This document shows positions 26,501-64,000 of a DNA stretch of 64,000 nucleotides, one piece after another. The stretch lies in NCBI RefSeq assembly GCF_900496995.4, contig NC_044006.1:48092120-48156119 (forward strand), given 5' to 3'. Positions within the stretch are counted from its first letter, which is position 1; every line of letters begins with the position of its first letter. Both the position numbers and the translations under genes were made by a program. Below the pieces are notes generated by a model that searched no databases, had not been told where the DNA came from, and worked only from the letters and a program-made list of their open reading frames with translations. This DNA is from Aquila chrysaetos chrysaetos (taxonomy: Eukaryota > Chordata > Aves > Accipitriformes > Accipitridae).

Positions 26501-28340
26501 CTGCAGAATATGCTGGCAGACTGGCCCGGTTCAGAGCCCTCAGTGTTCCGGAAGATATTTATGTACAAGGAGGGCAAATCTTGTCTAATCCTTGGTTAAG
26601 AAGCTACTATAACTGTTATTTTAAAAAAAAATGAGAAGAATCATATGTATGTGTTGAAGACAACCATCAGATAATTACAGGCTGCTCAGTGGCTGCATGA
26701 AGTGCAGTGGCTGAGGAACTGAAAAGGTCTTTGTGCTCCTTCCAGCAGGAGAAGGACTTCTCTTTATCTACTCTCACAAATAAAAAGCCAGACCTATCCT
26801 TTAAAAACAAACATACACCTATTTCCTCCTATTTTATAAGTAATTTCTACAGTCAATAATTTTTGCAAGCAGCAAGTTACAAAGCCAAAGAGTTTGATAA
26901 CAATAATGGTAGTTTTTCTTAAAGATGAAATCACAAGCTAATAACCACTCAGTTCTTTGATTTTCACTTATGTTTGTAACTTTCAAGTTGCTGGGAAGAG
27001 TTAACCCTCCATTGGGTAAAACAGCACCAAAGTAAAACCAAATAACTTCTCATTGCATGGTCCATCTAAAAAGGAAGGTACCTACTGGGTTTTTTAGGAA
27101 GTTTTGCCAGACATCAGTGGAAGCACTGAGCAACAATATGTCAGAGAGAGGAAGGTCAGCTCAGCATACAGAATACTGTTTTTTGTTATTTTATTTTAAA
27201 GGAAATTACATTCAGATACAGCCCAGTGATATCAGCAGAGATTTAAGTGAATATTTAAAGCTAACAAACTCCTATAATTAATCTCTTAGCTTCACAATTC
27301 TTTTGTCATTAATACTGATTAGGAGCTCAGACTAAATTCACTCTTTTGCATTACCCAGATTCAAAATCACAATCGTTAAAAAAAATACAAAAATGTCTAA
27401 AATTTCACTTTCCAACCTAACTTACAAGAATAATAAAACCATTGAAATGCCTTCATTAAAAAGCCACATTGACATGATTTACAGCTGTACAAATTGTTGT
27501 TTAAAACAAGTATTATAGGATAAGTGATCAAAGCAGTGCTAAAGATTTGAAGCAGAATTTTTCCCACTGCCCTTAGATAGACTTTTCTGGCTAAATTACA
27601 AATAAAAACCACTTTGTACTCTTAAATTCACCAAAATAAAAAAGCCCAAATAACTGTGTCTGAGAGAAAAGAGAAAGCCATATTCTATGGCGCGTACTCA
27701 CACTCCAAATTCCCAGGATGTGGAATGCTACTGCAACAAGGGGTTTCCTTGCGCCTGAGGTACTTGATATTTGACTAAGACCTGCATAGAAAATGAGTAG
27801 AAACACATCCTGCACCTGACAAGGTGAACAGTCTGCATGCTGGAAAAGAACTGAGTACTGCTGAGTAAGGCAACCAAGACAAAGTATGGCGTAAGCACAA
27901 TCTGGTTAAGGCAGAGTACATATTTTTGAAGATGTTATTTCTTCTGCTTCCACTTATAAAAGCACTAGTGCACTAGAATGTGTTTAAGAGCTTTTGTTAA
28001 AAAGACCTGGTAGAGCTGGAGGTGGTTCACAGAGGTAAATCTAAAGAAATCCATTACAATAAGCTAGACAGTCCCTCAAAAAAAACCTTTGTTGACTTCA
28101 TATTCTTACAGCCATTCAGTCTGAAACTCCAAATATATTTACTAACAAGACAAACAAACATTTTAAGCACAGCTTTCTCAAAATACCCATCCCTTATTTG
28201 CCCCCTACAAGACACAGCTTCCATTCTGGATCAGGCAGCACCTGAAATTTTATGTGAGTGAGCGTGGCAATATTTTTGCCTAGTAAGTAAATCACGTCCA
28301 GTCCTACCTTTGCAACAGATGTAGAATTAGTCACTTATCA

Positions 28341-28432
28341 GGCCAAATTCTGCACAATATTATGCTGACCTTAATCTAAAGGAATTTCTGTGGCATTAGT
28401 TTGGATTTTTAAGTGAAGGCAGAATTTGGCCC
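28341..28432. mobile_element. ancient palindromic MITE with 13-bp terminal inverted repeats
   Basis: GGCCAAATTCTGC (28341-28353) and GCAGAATTTGGCC (28419-28431) are perfect 13-bp reverse complements about 65 bp apart. The termini match an old palindromic non-autonomous DNA transposon that I recall from reptile and bird genomes, which begins and ends with this sequence. The interior retains pieces of the right arm ('ggatttttaagtgaaggcag') but is no longer self-complementary. It lies about 310 bp past the SCIN stop, so it may be in the SCIN 3' UTR. Confidence 0.6.
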
Positions 28433-28742
28433 ACTTTAGCACATTAAAATAAACTGATCCACAGCTTATATTTGAAGAATCAATAGATTAAACAAAGTAT
28501 TGGTAGCACTTCCCATATCTACTACATGAAGAGCCTCACTCACCCCATTTGACCAGTTTACAACTATCATTTATCCTTTCCAGTGCTAAGACTTTCTAGG
28601 TTATTCGCAGAAATATATCAAAGCTCAGGAAAGCGTAACAACAGATGCATCATATTGTTGCATAAGCTTATGCTTAAAAACACTAGAAAGTAGCTGGGCT
28701 CTGATCATTCTTTGGCTTGAAGCTGGAGCCTCCCTGGATAGA

Positions 28743-60946
<32,204 letters not shown>

Positions 60947-63900
60947 CTAAAATAATTAAAAGCACACACATTAGCAATAAGATTCAACACTGAACAAAAT
61001 TATGAAATTAATATTTTCTTAATAATTATCTTACTGGATCTAAACCACCAGAACATCAGTGAAGCTACATCTTTCAGAAATACTTTCCAGAAGAGATTTC
61101 CTAAGTGACCTAGATATTTGTAATATGCAAGGTATTTATGTAATGTAATTTAGCATCCACATATTAGGAGATCGCTCAACCTCAGAATAGTCAAGGGTTT
61201 TGGTTTGACTGAATTTTATCCCAAATACAGATATATCTTCAGCTATCTAAAGAACCTGAAACTCCTAAATTTGCTACTGCAAATTGTTTTTATTTTATAT
61301 CTGGCAGGTCCTCTTCTATGCTATTTTAGCAGTGCTGGTTCTCATCTGTGGCAAGAAATAAAGTAATTTCAAAATCTCAAGGAAAACCCTGACTGTATCT
61401 GCTACTCAAAGGTAAAGTTATATCTTTCAATCCAGTTTTTATTTTGGTGACTTTCTGCCGTATAGTGATATTTGTCATGTACTCTGCTGCATCAAACCAC
61501 AAAACCAGCTCACATGCAAACAGATGACATAAGTGTTTTCAATAAAAAGTCTTCTTCACTGGAAGATTCTTCCTCAGTGTACAGCTGATCCAATGCTCCC
61601 AAAAGTTTATTAACCTCAGATTAATGCAAGTCCTTCCAACTGTAGTTATCACAAATGTCTTCATAAATGACTTCTAAAGATTCACACATCAGGAATACAC
61701 AGTTTTTCCGGTCAGTTAAACCACCAAGTTTCTCCCCAGCAGAAGGTGGACATATACCTGGTCCCCCTTCCTGCCTCAGGAACTGACTGAAATAAAGACA
61801 AGAGACACATCTATAAAAGATGCCTCCATTCAGGAAACGCAACAGCTAGGAGTACGTTGCTGCCACGTGGGCAATCCACCCCACCGTGGTTGCCACCTTT
61901 ACAAGGAGTTTCTCCGACACCACAGCAGCAGCTCTTCATGTTGATGAGCAAGTGCTCTGGTGGCAGTAGCCCACTCCCAGATATCATCTTATGGGCCTTC
62001 AAGGCGTTCCTCTCATCTGGCTGAACACGTAGTGAATGGGTATGCCCTGCACATTACGGGTAAAGCGCAATTCAACCAGAACGGAGCACGTTCCCAAGGC
62101 ACTTCTCAGGAAGGAGCACCACCAGAACTAGCCTAAGACAGGTCACCTGTCCAGTCACACCACAGACCAAGGACCCCCAGTTTTGGCAAGTCCTATTATT
62201 CAACCTGAATGCAAAGCATTTCAGAATAAAGAATTTAGATTTCAGTCCTGATGAAAATTACTAAGAGGCAGAACATAAGCTGCAGAGCCGCTAGAGGCTG
62301 AGCTAGAAGGAGCTAGTCAAAGGAAATTAATCAGCTTAGCTGGTTGCTTCCCCCCACCCCTTTCTTCTGGAAGAAAGTAATTTGATTCTTCTTCACATGA
62401 TTCTACTAAATAGCCTAAACAGTACAGCAATAAAGGTACACATTCATTTTCAACTTTAAAAGAGGTTGAACTAGTTTGTGTTCATCTACAACGCAAATAA
62501 CAAGGATTTAATCAGAGCCCTCACTGAGTAAACTACTGGGGTCTTAGTTTTACGAGGTATATACAACTGTATAAAATTTAGATTTCGTATGAAAACCTGT
62601 TTCATTCAAAAAAAGCTTCTTAAGCTCTTTCTGCTGACCACTATTGTTATTTAATAGTACTTAAAATGGTGGCTTGAGACAAGTGAGAGATTAAGTACAG
62701 CTTCTCTGTACTAGCAGATGCAAGGTTTTAGAAGACAGCTAACACTGATGCCATCTGCATGCGAAACAGCACTAGTAACTTCTTATGTTTACTCTTCACC
62801 AGCCTGGACACAAAAAAACCTCCCAAACTCAGTGATCTCACAGCCAAGTTCCCTTCCCTTCCCTTTGGAAGCATCCTTCAAAGACGAAGTTTTAAGCTTA
62901 CGTCAGGATTACACAGATTCCCAGAACTGGATCCCTTTCAACCTGCAGATGTTATGCAATGAAAACTGTGAGGTTTTCAGCTTGCCTTTACCAACTTGAC
63001 TGTAGTATTAAGACAAGAAAAAAAATATCTGCTTTCAAGTTCCAGTTTAAATACTGTCCGCTTACTAAGTATCCAGAATCTGGAGACATACTTGGCTTCA
63101 GGTCTGAACCTTATCTTAAATCTGACTTTCGACATTTCCACAGGAAAAGAAAGTATCTGTGCAATCTTGGGGCAACAGAATTTTCTAAAGAATTAATGAA
63201 GACTGCCTTGAGTATACAGAAAGTCAAAAGGTTTTTTTTAAATATAGTTATAGCCATGCACTGCTTCAGCCACCTTCTCCCAGATTTTGGGAGACTTCCC
63301 AAAACACAGACTCCTTTAGTTTCTGTGAATTTCACCACTCCAACTTACTCATTCTCATCTTGGCCTACCTCCTACTAACTAAGCTTATTTGAAATTATGT
63401 GATAAAACAGGAGTCAGTGGAGATATAGCAGCAATAAATAAGAATTCTTTATTTCCTGCAGTCTATAGAAGCAGTAAGGAAGAAGAAGACGACATATACA
63501 GAGAATTAGCTGAAGAGGTTAGGCAGCTGTTGCCTTATCTCAGTGTGTATGCTGCAATTCATGGAGATTACTCATTCAGAAAGGTTAAAAGTTCAGTTTC
63601 AGCTATACGTGTAAGCCTTCTCTTGGTCTTCTGGTAACTGTCCATGCAACCTCAAACAAGTATTCTCATCTACAAAATTAGTAGTTATTTACGGTACTGA
63701 CCACAAAGGATATTGTGAGACATAAACTGTCACTGCAAATTACAAAGACCTCTACTTCTCAGACAGTGAATTCACATTTTCTTTTCTTAGCATCTCCTAA
63801 GATCTCCCTAGCTACCCCGCATTCACAGCGTATTCCCCAGTTTTCCTTCAGTCAGCAAGTGACTTAACTGAGCTCTCCTACAGTCCACTAGCTCTAGACT

Positions 63901-64000
63901 TCAAATCAGCCTGAGGAAGGGGAAAGACCTTTAAAAATCTACAGCAAGGGATTTCAGATTTTTTGATTTGCAGATTTCATTATTTTCCTTATGAGTCCAC
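60947..64000 (-). other. SCIN: SCIN intron upstream of W1 (incomplete)
   Basis: Intron sequence to the edge of the window. I looked for the preceding SCIN exon (the 'KGDCFIIDLG' strand of repeat 2) and did not find it, so it lies beyond 64000. A GC-richer block at about 61800-62170 and an exon-like plus-strand stretch at 63462-63583 stand out but are unassigned. Confidence 0.8.
61800..62170. other. unassigned GC-richer block in the SCIN intron
   Basis: About 370 bp with higher GC and several CpGs than the surrounding intron, including a CACGTG E-box near 61865. Minus-strand open frames overlap here (61621-61842 and 61811-62002), but they are in different frames and match nothing I know. It might be a diverged retrosequence or LTR, or a regulatory element. 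Confidence 0.3.

Larger units (their letters stand above)
12600..28340. other. intergenic DNA between the ARL4A promoter and SCIN
   Basis: AT-rich and without a supported gene. All open frames are short and lack recognisable domains. Plus-strand sequence just past the CpG island contains donor-like sites (CAGGAG|GTGAGA at 12829/12830), which would suit a divergent non-coding transcript but prove nothing. The part near 27000-28740 will include the SCIN 3' UTR. Old interspersed repeats are suggested at 14781-14900, 23463-23565 and 28341-28432. Confidence 0.55.

Noticed and set aside
62718-63378. Plus-strand frames of 93 and 139 codons
   Set aside because: Low-complexity translations with no recognisable motif in intronic DNA; probably chance.

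Overview
The window is a piece of a bird genome. It carries the two neighbouring vertebrate genes ARL4A and SCIN (adseverin) in the order and relative orientation known from other vertebrates. It also holds a 5'-truncated CR1 LINE ending in the ATTCTRTG octamers typical of archosaur CR1, and a solo endogenous-retrovirus LTR of a type I recognise from many bird genomes. Genes are intron-split with GT-AG junctions, intergenic DNA is AT-rich, and one CpG island is sharply bounded. I cannot name the species.

Layout. 1-8540: intergenic DNA beyond the 3' end of ARL4A, no gene seen. 8541-10430: downstream flank and probable 3' UTR of ARL4A, with four 21-22 nt homopolymer runs. 10431-11033: the complete, uninterrupted ARL4A coding sequence on the minus strand. 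11042-12560: the ARL4A CpG-island promoter. 12600-28742: about 16 kb of intergenic DNA with a few old repeats. 28743-60946: thirteen coding exons of SCIN on the minus strand, about 545 codons, from the middle of gelsolin repeat 2 to the stop codon. 60947-64000: part of the next SCIN intron; the first roughly 170 codons and the SCIN promoter lie beyond the window.

Both genes read leftward, SCIN then ARL4A, but they do not form a unit: ARL4A has its own CpG-island promoter 16 kb past the SCIN stop. Both products work at membrane and cortical actin: SCIN is a Ca2+-dependent actin-severing and capping protein, and ARL4A is a myristoylated small GTPase of the ARF family.

The most notable observation is the solo LTR at 40819-41337. 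It is flanked by a 5-bp target duplication (gaaag) and sits only 9 bp outside a 133-nt SCIN exon. The retroviral end plus the duplicated bases now supply the branch-point region and nearly all of the 3' splice-site context of that exon. The LTR also appears to be internally rearranged.
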